Positions 34,811-47,100 of a DNA stretch of 64,000 nt are shown piece after piece. Source of the stretch: JAFLCM01 sp964510955 (GTDB taxonomy: Bacteria; Planctomycetota; Phycisphaerae; Phycisphaerales; UBA1924); assembly GCA_964510955.1 (NCBI GenBank), contig CAZEDW010000019.1:5974-69973 (forward strand). The letters run 5' to 3'. Numbering within the stretch: the stretch's first letter is position 1; every line of letters starts with the position of its first letter. The notes beneath the pieces were generated by a model that worked only from the letters and a program-made list of their open reading frames with translations, did no database searches and was not told where the DNA came from. A program made the position numbers and the translations under genes.

Positions 34811-36127
34811 ATGAAGACATCCCGTGCCGCTTTGCCGATCCTGTTCGCCGCCGGAGCCGCTTTGCCGGCGTTGGGCCAGGCGTCGTTCCGTGCGGTGTTC
34901 GTGGGCAACAACGGCAACCTGGAGGGCTCGGTGACGACCTACCGGGTGAACGCCGATAACTCGGTGAGCTTCGTGGCCAAGTACATCACGGGCTCGCGCC
35001 CGAGCACTTCGATCCCCGAGCCGGGGTCAAACGTCGCGGCGGTCGCACTGCGGCCCGACGGCCGATTCCTCGCCGCCATCCACGCCACGGAAAGCACAAC
35101 TTTTGAGCGCATCACCATGCTCAAGGTGAACGCCGACGGCACGCTCTCGCCGCCGGCGGGGCCAGGGTCGGGGCTGTTCACCACCCCCGATGCGCCACTC
35201 GACGGGGAATGGGTTGACAATCAGTACCTCGCCGTGCTTCAGACCGGCACAGGAAACCTGCTCATCTACCGCTACAGCGACGCGCTCAACACGCTGGTCC
35301 TGACCGACATCAAGCCCACGGGCGGGTTCACCTCCACGCTGGCGATCCATCCTTCGCGACGGTTCATCGTGACGCAGGAGTCAACCGGCCGCAGCGTGCG
35401 GGTATTCGAGCTGAACGCGGCTACGGGCGTGATCACGCAGGTCGGTTCGGCGACGGCGTCCACCTACTCGCTCGGCGTCGGCGTGTCGCCCGACGGCACC
35501 CGGGCGTTCGGTGGCGGCGGGATCTCCGGCACGGGCACGAACGTCACGAGCTTCTCGATCAACCCTGTGACGGGCGCGATCGCGCTGGTGCCCGGCTCGC
35601 CCTTCACGTCTCCGGGCGCTTCGCCCAAGCAGGTGGTGGTCAGCAGCGACAATCTCTACGCCCTGGTGGCCCACGGGACCGACGCGACGATTCGCGTGCT
35701 CGCGATCGATCAGGGCACCGGCTCCCTCGCCGACACCGGTTTCAACTACGACATTGGCTTCCAGGGCAGCCTGGGCGAGCTGGCTGTCCAGGGAGCCCAG
35801 ATGTTTGTGACCGACCGTGACACGATCAACGACGGCGTCCGCGGGCTGCGGTCGTTCACGGTCGGGGCCAACGGATCACTCACGGAGAACGGCACCATCG
35901 TCGACTCGACCGGCAGCACGCCGACCAGCATCCAGCCGTGGGCGCCGCCCCCGCCGCCCTGCGCCGGCGACATCAACGGCGACGGGCACACCAACACCAA
36001 CGACCTCCTGATCCTGCTGGGCAACTTCGGCGCCGGCGTCCCGGCCAACACGGGGGGCGACTTGAATGGCGACGGCGTGGTGGGCACTCCCGACCTGCTC
36101 ATCCTGCTCGGCGCTTTTGGGTGTTGA
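34811..36127 (+). CDS. Secreted beta-propeller (lactonase-like) protein with dockerin-like tail
   Basis: The product has 438 residues, with a signal peptide at about 1-24. The body (about 28-375) consists of propeller blades of the 6-phosphogluconolactonase/YncE type, with repeated units like GSVTTYRVNADNSVSFVAK, VAALRPDGRFLAA-type turns, LAIHPSRRFIVTQE and LGVGVSPDGTRAF. The C-terminus has two dockerin-like repeats, GDINGDGHTNTNDLLILLGNFG and GDLNGDG..DLLILLGAFG (each under 25 residues). The ATG at 34811 has GGAG upstream. Enzyme activity is unproven; it may be a surface binding protein. Confidence 0.88.
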   Translation: MKTSRAALPILFAAGAALPALGQASFRAVFVGNNGNLEGSVTTYRVNADNSVSFVAKYITGSRPSTSIPEPGSNVAAVALRPDGRFLAAIHATESTTFERITMLKVNADGTLSPPAGPGSGLFTTPDAPLDGEWVDNQYLAVLQTGTGNLLIYRYSDALNTLVLTDIKPTGGFTSTLAIHPSRRFIVTQESTGRSVRVFELNAATGVITQVGSATASTYSLGVGVSPDGTRAFGGGGISGTGTNVTSFSINPVTGAIALVPGSPFTSPGASPKQVVVSSDNLYALVAHGTDATIRVLAIDQGTGSLADTGFNYDIGFQGSLGELAVQGAQMFVTDRDTINDGVRGLRSFTVGANGSLTENGTIVDSTGSTPTSIQPWAPPPPPCAGDINGDGHTNTNDLLILLGNFGAGVPANTGGDLNGDGVVGTPDLLILLGAFGC

Positions 36128-36202
36128 GACGCGTTTCGTCGCTGACATTTGCACTGCTTTCATCCGGGCCGACCGACCCGTGGAGTTTGCTACGATCCGC
36201 GC

Positions 36203-36808
36203 ATGGCGATCGTGAACCAGACGCTCGGCGAGTTTCTCGATTCGGTGGCCTCGAAGACCCCCACTCCCGGGGGCGGCGCGGTCGCGGCGGCGGTGGGGGC
36301 GCTCTCCGCGGCGCTCGCCGGCATGGTCGTCGCCTATTCGGTCGGCAAGAAGTCGCTCAGCGAGCATCAGTCCAAACTGACCGAGGCGGTGGCGGTGCTC
36401 GCCCGGGCGCGCGGGCTGATGCTTGAGCTTGTCGAGGAGGACGAGCGGGCCTACGGGGCGGTGAACGAGCTTCTGAAACTCCCGGAGGGTGACGCCCGTC
36501 GAGTTGAGGAGTTGCCCCAGGCGGCTGCCGCGGCCACCCAGGCGCCGCTGGCCGTCATGGCCGCCGGGTGCGACCTGCTTCGACTCTTTGGCCGGCTGGC
36601 GCCTATCACGAACCGCCAGTTGCGGAGCGACCTGGGGATCGCGGCGGTGCTGGCCGAGGCGACCGTCAGGGCGGGCCGGTGGAACGTGTCCGTCAACGTG
36701 CCCCTCTTGCGGCAGCTCGGGCTGGAGGCGGGGGCCGAGACCGAGGCGGCGGAGCTGGTGGCTGCGGCGCACCGGCTGGCCCGCGAGGCCGAGGCGGCCT
36801 GCGCTTGA
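36203..36808 (+). CDS. Cyclodeaminase/cyclohydrolase family protein
   Basis: The product has 201 all-helical residues. It matches the formiminotransferase-cyclodeaminase C-terminal domain (FTCD_C), also found as a free methenyltetrahydrofolate cyclohydrolase: SKTPTPGGGAVAAAVGALSAALAGMVV near the start and NVSVNVPLLRQLG near the end. It probably acts on one-carbon folate derivatives. No formiminotransferase gene is nearby, so the histidine-degradation role is less likely. ATG 36203 opens the family N-terminus (TLGEFLDSVASKTPTPGG). Confidence 0.88.
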   Translation: MAIVNQTLGEFLDSVASKTPTPGGGAVAAAVGALSAALAGMVVAYSVGKKSLSEHQSKLTEAVAVLARARGLMLELVEEDERAYGAVNELLKLPEGDARRVEELPQAAAAATQAPLAVMAAGCDLLRLFGRLAPITNRQLRSDLGIAAVLAEATVRAGRWNVSVNVPLLRQLGLEAGAETEAAELVAAAHRLAREAEAACA

Positions 36809-36884
36809 TCTCAATCGCCCGGATTCACGGACCCGGCCGCCCGACTGAAAGGGATACACAAGTGCCTCCCGTTGTCGCGCCGAT

Positions 36885-37151
36885 ATGGAAGCGGTGACTG
36901 ATCCGCGTGACATCGTGGACATCGCCTGCCTGGCGCAGGCGTCCGCGGCCGGCGCGCCTGCAACCGATGGGCAGGCGACGGGCGAGCGCAAGTGGCTTGG
37001 GGTGTGGTTCCGCTGCTGCCATGTGTACGGACGGATGTACCTGCTGCCCGGCGGCGAGCGGTACGCCGGGACCTGCCCGCGCTGCGGGTCGCAGATCGGC
37101 GCCAAGGTGGGCGACGGCGGCACGACACGACGGTTCTTCGAGGCAACCTGA
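36885..37151 (+). CDS. Small zinc-ribbon-like protein
   Basis: The product has 88 residues. The core WLGVWFRCCHVYGRMY, then CPRCGSQIGAKVG and TTRRFFEA, gives two Cys pairs fitted for a zinc ribbon. The first 30 residues are low in complexity and probably disordered. From memory, similar small proteins occur widely in planctomycetes without a known function. It converges on the gene at 37170 with 18 bases between. Confidence 0.8.
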   Translation: MEAVTDPRDIVDIACLAQASAAGAPATDGQATGERKWLGVWFRCCHVYGRMYLLPGGERYAGTCPRCGSQIGAKVGDGGTTRRFFEAT

Positions 37152-37169
37152 CGGGCGGCTCGCGAGGGC

Positions 37170-38057
37170 TTAGAGTCGGCCCACCAGCGCCACGCCCGCC
37201 GCGGCACTCGCGACCGTCCAGGCCAGGGCAGCGTATCTGGGCCGCGAGGCCCCGAGGAGGTTCGCCGCCAGCATGGCGCCGACGCCGATGAACCCGGCCA
37301 CCAGCCAGCCCCACATGCGGTGCCCGGTGCCGTAGGCGCTCACGAGCATGGCCAGCGCGGTCCACAGCACCACGGCCGCGCCGGCCGGGCGTTCGCCCAA
37401 GACGGTCGGTGTGGTCAGCAGGCGCTCGGTACGGTCGAAGGGCGCGTCGCGCGTTTCGCACATCAGAATGAAGACGCCCATCACAACCCCCCACAGGATC
37501 GTGGCGGTCTGGCGTGCTGCGGAAATCAGCTCCGGGAGCTGCTGCGGCTCGCCCTCGGTGCCGGGGACCGCGCGGGCGGCCATCGCGGCCAGCTCGTTCC
37601 GCTCGGCGACGAAGGCCAGTGCCAGGACCGGCAAGACCAGCGCGAATACCGGCAAGAGGACCTCCGTAAGCCGCGCCCGCCAGCGACCAAGCCGGTGCTT
37701 GACCCGGTGGCCGGCGAGAAGCAGCAGCAGGGCGGCGGCTGCCACGACGGCGATCTGGTAATCGGTCACCACCAGCAGCCCGACCGCCCCGGCGGACAAG
37801 GCCAGCAGGAACCCGGCCCGCGGCGCCAGGTGCGCCGGCTCCAGTCGAAGCCGCGGCCCGAGCACCAGGAGGCGCGGCTCGGCTCTGCGGCGCTGGGCGT
37901 CGAGGTCGTGCAGAACGCCGTGCAGCAGCGTCGTCGTGCAATGGAATATCACCAGCGGCAGGCCCGCGTAGGGGAACGACCTGGCCCAGAGCAGGCACGG
38001 CGGCAGGGTGAAGATCAGCCACGGCCAGCGGAGATGGCGGAGGAAGAACGGGGTCAC
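37170..38057 (-). CDS. Polytopic membrane protein, possibly a divergent UbiA prenyltransferase
   Basis: The product has 295 residues from GTG 38057, with about eight transmembrane helices. A central cytoplasmic loop reads CETRDAPFDRTERLLTTPTVLG, close to the second Asp-rich motif of UbiA prenyltransferases (D-x3-D, then R, then TLP-VLG). The first motif (normally NDxxDxxxD) would correspond to LHDLDAQRRRAE, which has fewer acidic residues. UbiA enzymes prenylate aromatic acceptors, heme or quinones. Because the first motif is degenerate, activity is doubtful and this is an inference. Confidence 0.65.
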   Translation of the reverse strand: MTPFFLRHLRWPWLIFTLPPCLLWARSFPYAGLPLVIFHCTTTLLHGVLHDLDAQRRRAEPRLLVLGPRLRLEPAHLAPRAGFLLALSAGAVGLLVVTDYQIAVVAAAALLLLLAGHRVKHRLGRWRARLTEVLLPVFALVLPVLALAFVAERNELAAMAARAVPGTEGEPQQLPELISAARQTATILWGVVMGVFILMCETRDAPFDRTERLLTTPTVLGERPAGAAVVLWTALAMLVSAYGTGHRMWGWLVAGFIGVGAMLAANLLGASRPRYAALAWTVASAAAGVALVGRL

Positions 38058-38102
38058 GGCGGGGACATCATCGGCGGACAGGCGGGGGATTGGTCAACGG
38101 GG

Positions 38103-38137
38103 AAAGAAAACCGGCGGGAGCCTGGGGCTCCCGCCGG
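38103..38137 (-). terminator. Rho-independent terminator of the giant HYR gene
   Basis: The perfect 12-base arms CCGGCGGGAGCC (38111-38122) and GGCTCCCGCCGG (38126-38137) close on a 3-base loop. On the minus strand the stem is followed by TTTTCTTT (38110-38103). It lies 35 bases downstream of the stop of the giant gene, in the right orientation to end it. Confidence 0.9.
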
Positions 38138-38171
38138 GGGGATCGGTCACGAGTCGCGGCCGGGCGACGGG

Positions 38172-41100
38172 TTACGGGTGGCAGCCGAAGTCACCCAGCA
38201 GGATGGTGAGGTCGATGGTGTTCACAAAGCCGTCACCGTTGATGTCGCCGCCGGTGCCCGGCGGGACGAACTGGCCGAACTGGCCGAGCAGGATGACGAG
38301 GTCGTTGGTGCCGACGATGCCGTCGTTGTTGAGGTCGCTGACGCAGGGCGTGTTCTCGTGGGCGCCCATGTCGACGATGGGGGCGGTCCCGAGACCGGAG
38401 TCAACCGTGAAGGGAACGTCCAGGAAGCGGGTGAAGTTCTTGTAGTCGTAGGGGGTGACCTCGGCGGTGATGCTGTCTTGGTCGAGGTCGGCGAAGTCGC
38501 TCGGGACGGCGGAGTTGTTGCCGGCGTCGACGCCGGGGGAGATCGGGAAGAGGCGGAAGTCGTCGTCGAGGGTGCCGACCACGTTGTCGGGGCCGTTGTC
38601 GTCGCGGAACAGCGGGGCGGAAGAGATGTTGCCGAAGCCCAGCAGCGGGGCGCCGAGGTTCTTGATGAGCGAGTAGGTGGCGCTGATGGTGCCGCCCGAG
38701 GCCGAGAGCTGGGCGGCCATGGTCACGCCGGTGGAATCAACGTTGTTCCACAGGATGGTGTTCACGACGTTCATCGAGCCGCCGACGATTCGGATGCCGC
38801 CCGTGACGCTGGCGGCGGACTGGTTGTTGTAGAAGGTGGAGTTGATGACGGTGACGGCGGAGCCGGTGCCGTGGAAGGCGGCGCCGTCGCCGCCGTAGCT
38901 GAGGTTGTTGTTGAAGATGCAGTTCATGAAGCTGGGCGTGCCGCCGGAGGCTGCGACCGCGCCGCCGTTGAGCGGGCTGGCGTTGAGGAGGAAGAGGGTG
39001 TTGACGGCGCGGAGGCCTGAGGCGTCGGCGTAGATGCCGCCGCCGGAGTTCTGGGCGAAGTTCTGGATGACACGGCACTTGGCGAGGATCGGGTTGCCGG
39101 CCTGGGCGAGCACGCCGCCGCCGCGCTGATCACCGATGGCGACGCCGTTGGCGTTGCCGCCGAGGATGGTGAAACCGTCGAGGACCGCGCCGAGGCCGGT
39201 GCCGAAGGTGACGACGTGGTAGGAGTTGTCGTTGAAGCTGGCGAGGTTGTCGTCGCTGTCGAGGTCGCCCGAGAGGGTGGTGACGTTGGCCACGACGTTG
39301 CGTTGGTTGCGGAGCGACTCGGTGGCGTTGAAGCCGCCGTAAACCCGGACCTGGGCCGGGATGTAGAAGGTGCTGGAGCGCGGGCCGCCGAACGCGTCGG
39401 GGCGGTAGGTCCCCTTGGCGACCCAGATTTCATCGGCGTCGCAGGTGGCGGCGAGGGCGGCCTGGAGCGTGGTGAACGCGTTGGCCCAGCTCGTGCCGTC
39501 GTTGGCGCCGACCGCAGCCCAGTTGACATAGATGATGTTGTACGGGTCGGTCACGCTGATGTTGCGCGTGCAGATGGAGAAGTTGCCGGCCTGATCGGTC
39601 ACGGTGAACGTGATGGTGTAGTTGCCGACGCCCAGCGGGGTGCCGGGGGCGGGCGACTGGGTGATGGTGAGGTTTGCGACTGGCGAGCAGTTATCGACGG
39701 CGTTCACGTCGGGGCGGAAGTCGCCCAGGACGTAGACGCAGCCGACGCCGGTCTGGAACGCCGCCAGACCCGAGCAGGAGTTGATGACGGGCGGGGTGTT
39801 GTCGTTGACGGTGAAGGTGGTGTCGCAGTGGTTGGAGTTGCCCGAGGCGTCGGTGACGGTGACGGTGACGGTGGTGACGCCGAGGCCGACGAGCGTGCCG
39901 GCGGCGGGCGACTGGACGACGGTGAGGCCGCCGGTCGGTGTGCAGTTGTCGCTGTAGGTGGCGGTTGCGATGAAGTCGGGCACCGCGGCCTGGCAGGTGC
40001 CGTCGGCGAAGGCCGACTGCGGCGCACCGCAGACGATCGACGGCTGGGTGTTGTCCGTCACGGTGAACGTGGTGTTGCAGGAGTTGGAGTTGCCGGCGCC
40101 GTCAGTGACAGTGACGGTGATCGTGTGGATGCCGGTGGTGACCGTGGCGCCGGCGGCGGGGGACTGGCTCACGATGAGCGCGCCGTGGGCGGTGCAGTTG
40201 TCGGCGTAGGTCGAGGTTGAGATGAAGTCGGGCACCAGGGCCGAGCACGAGGCATCGGCGAAGGCCGACTGGCCCGCGCCGCAGGTGATGCTGGGCGGGG
40301 TGTTGTCGTTGACGATGAAGGTGGTGTCGCAGTGGTTGGAGTTGCCCGAGGCGTCGGTGACGGTGACCGTCACGGTGTGAGTACCGGTCGTCACGAGCGT
40401 GCCGGCGGCGGGGGACTGGCTGACGAGTATCGAGCCATGCGCCGTGCAGTTGTCGGCGTAGGAAGCGGTAGAGATGAAGTCGGGCACCGCGGCCTGGCAC
40501 GCGCCGTTCGCCGGGGCGGACTGTGGGGCCCCGCAGGTGATGCTGGGCGGGGTGTTGTCGGTGACGGTGAAGGTGGTGTCGCAGTGGTTGGAGTTGCCGC
40601 TGGCGTCGGTGACGGTCACGGTCACGGTGTGAGCGCCGAGGCTCACGGGCGTGCCGGCGGCGGGGCTCTGCACGACGGTCAGCATCTCGGAAGGCGTGCA
40701 GTTGTCGGCGTAGGTGGAGGTTGAGATGAAGTCGGGCACCAGGTCGGAGCACGAGCCGTCGGCGAAGGCCGACTGACCCGCGCCGCAGGTGATGCTGGGC
40801 GGGGTGTTGTCGGTGACGGTGAAGGTGGTGTCGCAGTGGTTGGAGTTGCCGCTGGCGTCGGTGACGGTCACGGTCACGGTGTGGACGCCGAGGCTCACGG
40901 GCGTGCCGGCGGCGGGAGACTGGCTGACGCTGAGCGCGCCGAGGGCGGTGCAGTTGTCGGCGTAGGTGGAGGTTGAGATGAAGTCGGGCACCAGGGCGGA
41001 GCACGAACCATCGGCGAAGGCCGACTGCGGCGCCCCGCAGGTGATGCTGGGCGGGGTGTTGTCGGTGACGGTGAAGGTGGTGTCGCAGTGGTTGGAGTTG

Positions 41101-44100
41101 CCCGAAGCGTCGGTGACCGTGACAGTCACGGTGTGAACACCGAGGCTGACCGGCGTGCCGGCTGCGGGCGACTGGCTGACGATGAGCGTGCCGTGGGCGG
41201 TGCAGTTGTCGGCGTAGGTCGAGGTTGAGACGAAGTCGGGCACCAGGGCCGAGCACGAGCCATCGGCGAAGGCCGACTGGCCCGCGCCGCAGGTGATGCT
41301 GGGCGGCGTGTTGTCGGTGACGGTGAAGGTGGTGTCGCAGTGGTTGGAGTTGCCGCTGGCGTCGGTGACGGTGACGGTCACGGTGTGCACGCCGAGGCTC
41401 ACGGGCGTACCGGCGGCGGGAGACTGGCTGACGATGAGCGCGCCGAGGGCGGTGCAGTTGTCGGCGTAGGTGGAGGTTGAGATGAAGTCGGGCACCAGGG
41501 CCGAGCACGAGCCATCGGCGAAGGCCGACTGACCCGCACCGCAGGTGATGCTGGGCGGCGTGTTGTCGGTCACCGTAAAGGTGGTGTCGCAGTGGTTGGA
41601 GTTGCCCGAAGCGTCTGTGACGGTCACGGTCACGGTGTGAACGCCGATGGAAACCGTGCTGCCGGCGGCCGGGGACTGGGTCACGATGAGCGAGCCGGTG
41701 GGCGTGCAGTTGTCGCCGTAGGTGGAGGTGGACACGAAGTCGGGCACCAGGGCCGAGCACGAGGCGTCGGCGAAGGCCGACTGACCCGCGCCACAGGTGA
41801 TGCTCGGCGGGGTGTTGTCGGTGACGGTGAAGGTGGTGTCGCAGTGGTTGGAGTTGCCGCTGGCGTCGGTGACGGTGATGGTGATGGTGTGGACGCCGGT
41901 GGTGACCGCGGTTCCGGCGGCGGGGGACTGGCTGACCACCAGAGCGCCGTGCGCGGTGCAGTTGTCGGCGTAGGTCGAGGTAGCGATGAAGTCGGGCACC
42001 AGGGCCGAGCAGGTCGCATCACCGAAGGCCGACTGCGGTGCCCCGCAGGTGATGCTGGGCGGCGTGTTGTCGGTGACGGTGAAGGTGGTGTCGCAGTGGT
42101 TGGAGTTGCCCGAGGCGTCGGTGACGGTCACGGTGACCGTATGGACGCCCAGCCCGACCGGTGTGCCGGCGGCGGGCGACTGAGTGACGGTCAGATCGCC
42201 GTGGGCGGTGCAGTCGTCGGCGTAGGTCGAGGTTGTCATGAAGTCGGGCACCAGAGCGGAGCACGACGCGTCGGCGAAGGCCGACTGGCCCGCGCCGCAG
42301 GTGATGCTGGGCGGCGTGTTGTCGGTGACGGTGAAGGTGGTGTCGCAGTGGTTGGAGTTGCCCGCGCCGTCTGTCACGGTGACGGTGACGGTGTGGACAC
42401 CCAAGCCGACCGACGATCCGGCGGCGGGGGACTGGCTGACGATGATCGAACCGTGGGCCGTGCAGTTGTCGGCGTAGGTCGAGGTAGAGATGAAATCGGG
42501 GACCAGGGCCGAGCAGGAGCCATCCGCGAACGCCGACTGGCCGGCGCCGCAGGTGATGCTCGGGGCGGTCGTATCACTGACGGTAAAGGTGGTGTTGCAG
42601 TTGATGGAGTTGCCGGACTCGTCGGTGACCGTCACGGTGACGGTGTGAGCGCCAAGGCCGACCATGGCGCCGGCGGCGGGCGATTGGCTGACGGTCAGGT
42701 TGGCGTTGGTCGTGCAGTTGTCGCTGTAGGTGCTGGTGGCGATGAAGTTGGGCACGGCGGCCATGCAGGTGGCGTCGGCGCTCGCGGACTGGGGCGCGCC
42801 GCAGGTGAGGCTGGGCTGCGTGGTGTCCACGGCGGTCACGTCGCACGAGCACGTGGCGATGTTGCCGGACTGATCGGTGACGGTGAACGTGACGTGGACG
42901 ACCGCGTGCAGGGCCATCGGCGTGCCGGGGGCCGGGCTCTGGGTGACGGTGAGGTTGGCGTCGGAGGTGCAGTTGTCATGGGCCGTGAGCTCTGGGCGCA
43001 GGTCCGGCAGCAGCGCGGTGCAGTTGGCTCCCACGCTGACGTTCTGATTGGACGGGCACACGGAGATGCTGGGCGGCGTGGTGTCCTTCACGTGGACCGT
43101 GAACGAGCACGACGCGGTGTTGCCGTGCTGGTCGTCGGCCGTGAGAGTGATGAGGGTGTCCCCGACCGTCACCACGGTGCCCGCGGCGGGAGACTGGGTG
43201 ATGATGATCCGGCTGGTGCCGGTGCAGTTGTCCTTGGCCAGGCCCAGCGACGTGTAGCTGGGCAGGGCGACCTGGCAGTTGGCGTTGACGATCAGGTCCG
43301 GCACGCTGGGCGGGCAGGAGATCGTGGGCGCGGTGTCGTCCGTCAGCGTGTAGCTGGTGGTGCAGGACACCGTGTTGCCGTACGCGTCGGTGACGGTGAT
43401 GGTGACGGCGTGGGTGCCGAGGCCGACCTCGGTGCCCGCCGGCGGGTTCTGGGTGACGATGAGCGAGCCGTCGGGCGTGCAGTTGTCGTGGGCGTTGAGA
43501 TGGAAGGTGAAGTCGGGGATGAGGGCCGTGCAGCCCACGGTGCTGCGGCTGGCGGTGCTGGTGCCCTCGACGATCGGGGGCGGGCACACCAGCGAAGGCG
43601 GCGTGTTGTCGGTGACAGTAAAGGTGGTATTGCAGGAAGCGGAGTTGCCGGCTCCGTCGGTGGCGGTCACGGTGACCGTTGTGACTCCGACGCCGACGAG
43701 GGCGCCGGCGGCGGGAGACTGGCTGAGGGTGTAGCCGCAGTTGTCGCTCGCCGAGGCGGTGAGCGTGAAGTCGGGCACGGGGGCGTGGCAGTTCGCGTCG
43801 GCGAACGCGGACTGGCCGGGGCCGCAGGCGATGGTCGGCGGCGTCGTGTCCGTCACGGTGACATTGAAGGTGCAGGTCGAGGGGTTGCCGCACGCGTCGG
43901 TGGTCGTCACGACCACGGGCGTGGTGCCGATGGGGAAGGACGAGCCGCTGCTTGGCGTCGAAGTCACCGAGGTGTTGCGGCGGAGCTGAGTGTCGTCGAT
44001 GGCCAGTGAAGCGGTCTCAAGGAAGGTGAACCACATGTAGCGGTTCCCGCCGACGATGGTCGAGATGAGGTCCGACGGATCGGAGCGGGTCTCGGTCCAG

Positions 44101-47100
44101 AGCAGCGCGCCGCCCGAATCGCGGAGGTTGAGATCCACGGCGAGCACGCCGGCGTTGTCCCTGAAATCTGACTCGAAGATGTACCAGCCGCTGGCGATGA
44201 TGGTGTAGTGGTTGATGCTGGCCAGGTCGTTGCGGCGGGTGAAGTTAGAGTTGTTGGAGCCGCCGATGAGCACCTGACCGAGGTTGTTGGAGGCGGCGTG
44301 GAAGACGAAGTCGCGGCGGTGAGAGCCGCTCTGGTCGCTGGCGGCGGAGGACAGGTCCCAGCCGTAGGTATTTGCGAGCACCGCGGGGTCGTTCAGGTCG
44401 ATGTAGACCGCGACGCTGGTCTTGAAGCCCGAGCCGAAGACGGAGCTGTATCCGCCGAGGCGCGTGAAGGCGCCCGTGTAGTCGTCGGGGCTGGCGGGGA
44501 GCGAGGTGGAGTCAATCACGGCGTGGGCCGAGCCCGAGTGCGATGGGACGCCAGCGAAGCCGCTGAGAACACGGTTAAGCATCGAGTTCGAGTCGTTCCA
44601 ATCCGTGGACGGGGCGTTGAAGTAGTCGCCCGATGTGAACTGCGGGTTCTCGAAGCCCTGGTCGTAGCACTGGTCGTAGGCCGTGGGAAGCGTGAAGCTG
44701 ACCACGGCGTTGCACGCGCTGGGGCCGCTGTCGACAGAGATGTTGGCCGGGCAGGCGCCGAGCACCGGCGGGGTGTTGTCAACGACGGTGATGGTCTGGT
44801 CGTAGGCGGACGCGTTGCCCGAGCCGTCGGTGGCGGTCCAGGTGCGCACGATGACGCCGGTGGCGTTGCAGCCCGACAGGCCGCTGCGGTTGTCGTCAAA
44901 AGTGAGCGTGACGGGGCCGCACGCGTCGGTGGAGGTGGGCACGCCGGTGGCGGGCGGGTCTCGCAGGTCGCCGCAGTAGACGGTGACGTTGGCAACGTAG
45001 GGGACCGAGGGCGGGGTGATGTCGTTGACGGTGAAGGTGGTGGTGCAGGTCGAGGTGTTGCCGGCTGAGTCGCTGACGGTGAGCAGGATGTTGTGCGAGC
45101 CGAGGCCAACGGCGGTTCCGGCGGCGGGGCTCTGGACCACGGTCACCGCGGAGCAGGCGTCGCTGGCGACGACACCCGACGTGAAGTCAGGAATAACCGC
45201 CGAGCAGTTCGCGTCGGCGTTCGCGCTCTGCGGCGGCGAGCAGGAACTGATCGACGGGGGCGTGTTGTCGGTGATGGTCAGGCTGGCGACGCAGGTGGCC
45301 TGGTTGCCGGTGGCGTCCGTAACCGTGAGAGTGATAGTGTGGACGCCGACGGGGAGCGAGGCTCCGGCAAGCGGGCTCTGCGTGACGGAGAGCGAACTGG
45401 AGGGCGTGCAGTTGTCGTGAGCGACGACGCCTCCTGTGAAGTCAGGGACGGTGCCCTGGCAGTTGGGTGCCGCGGAGATCGATTGAGGCGGCGCGCAGTT
45501 GTCGATGACCGGGGGCGTGTTGTCGATGACGGTGAACGTCGCGTTGCAAGACGCGGAGTTCCCGGCGCCGTCGGTCGCGGTCACGGTGATCGTGTTGGCG
45601 CCGAGGCCGGCGAGCGTGCCGGCGGCCGGGGTCTGAGTCTTGACGATGGGGCCGCAGTTGTCGGTCGCGGTGGCGCCCGCGGTGAAGTCGGGCACTTCGG
45701 CGTGGCAGGTTGCATCGGCGAAGGCGGATTGCGGTGCGCCGCAGGTGATGCTCGGCGGCGTGTTGTCGGTCACGGTAAAGCTGGTGCCGCAGCCGCTGGA
45801 GTTACCCGCGCCGTCTGTCACGGTGATAGTCACCGCGTGGACGCCGAGGCCGACGGCGGTGCCGGCGGCGGGAGACTGCACGATGGTCAGGCTGCCGAAG
45901 GGCGTGCAGTTATCTGCGATCGTGCTGGTGCCGATGAAATCGGGAACCAGGGCCGAGCAGGTGGCGTCGGCGAAGGCGGATTGCGGCGCGCCGCAGGCGA
46001 CTGTCGGCGGGGTGTTGTCGGTGACGGTGAAGGTGGTGTTGCAGTTGTTGCTGTTACCCGCGCCGTCGGTGACGGTGATGGTGACAGTGTGGACGCCGAC
46101 TCCGACCGAAGCGCCGGCGGCCGGCGACTGGCTGATCGTCAGCGAGCCGAAGGGTGTGCAGTTGTCGCTGATGGTGCTGGTGCCGATGAAATCGGGCACC
46201 AGGGCGGAGCACGAGGCGTCTGCGAACGCGGCCTGCGGAGCGCCGCAGGTGACGCTTGGCGGGGTCTGATCGGTGACCGTTATGTCGAACGTGCACGACG
46301 CCGTATTGCCGTTGCCGTCGTTGGCGGTCAGGGTGATGGTGTGGACCCCCGGGCCGACGAGCGAGCCGGGCAGGGGAGACTGCGAAACCAGCGCGGTGCC
46401 GCAGTTGTCGCTCGCGGTGGCGAGGCCCGTGTAGTTATCGAGCTCGTACTGGCAGCCCGCGTCGGCGGCGACGGTGAATCCGACCGGGCAGGTGATGCTC
46501 GGCGGGGTGTTGTCGATGACCGTGAAGCTGGTGAGGCACGTGCGAATGTTGCCGTGCCCGTCGCTGACGGTGATCGTCACGCCGTGGAGGCCGCGGCCGA
46601 CAAGGGTGCCGGCGGCGGGCGACTGCGTGACGGTGATCACGCTGTTGGAGCAGTTATCGATGGCGGTGACGTCGCCGGAGAAGTCGGGGACCGGCGCGGA
46701 GCAGGTTGCGTCCGCGAACGCGGAGGCGGAGGAAGCGCAGTGCGTGATTGTCGGCGGGATGGTGTCGTCGACCGTGATCAACTGGTCGCAGGTGGTCGAC
46801 TGGCCGCAGTCGTCGGTGACGGTGTAGGTGCGGATGATGTTGCCGTCGCCGCTGAGCGACGGCGGGACATCGACGAAGCTGACGGAGGCGCTGGAGGCAG
46901 AGACGACGCCGCCCTGGGTGGTGAAGTCCGCGAGCGTGGTGGCGCCGGCGGGGATGTTGCTGACGCACTGAACGTTGACCGCGGGCGGGCACTTCAGCTT
47001 GATGGGGTTCTGGCTGAAGATGACCTGGCTGAAGGCCGGGCTGTCGGTGTCGTCGTGAATGACGTTTTCGATGTCGTCGCCGACATTGGCGCCCCAATCG

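Noticed and set aside
40029..42801. CRISPR array
   Set aside because: The regular repeats are 252 bases long, coding and with no unique spacers; they encode HYR domains.
41592..44009. Plus-strand open frame of 805 codons opposite the giant gene
   Set aside because: It is antisense to well-formed HYR repeats and its translation is low-complexity Gly/Val/Arg with no domain; GC-rich repeats leave the opposite strand free of stops.
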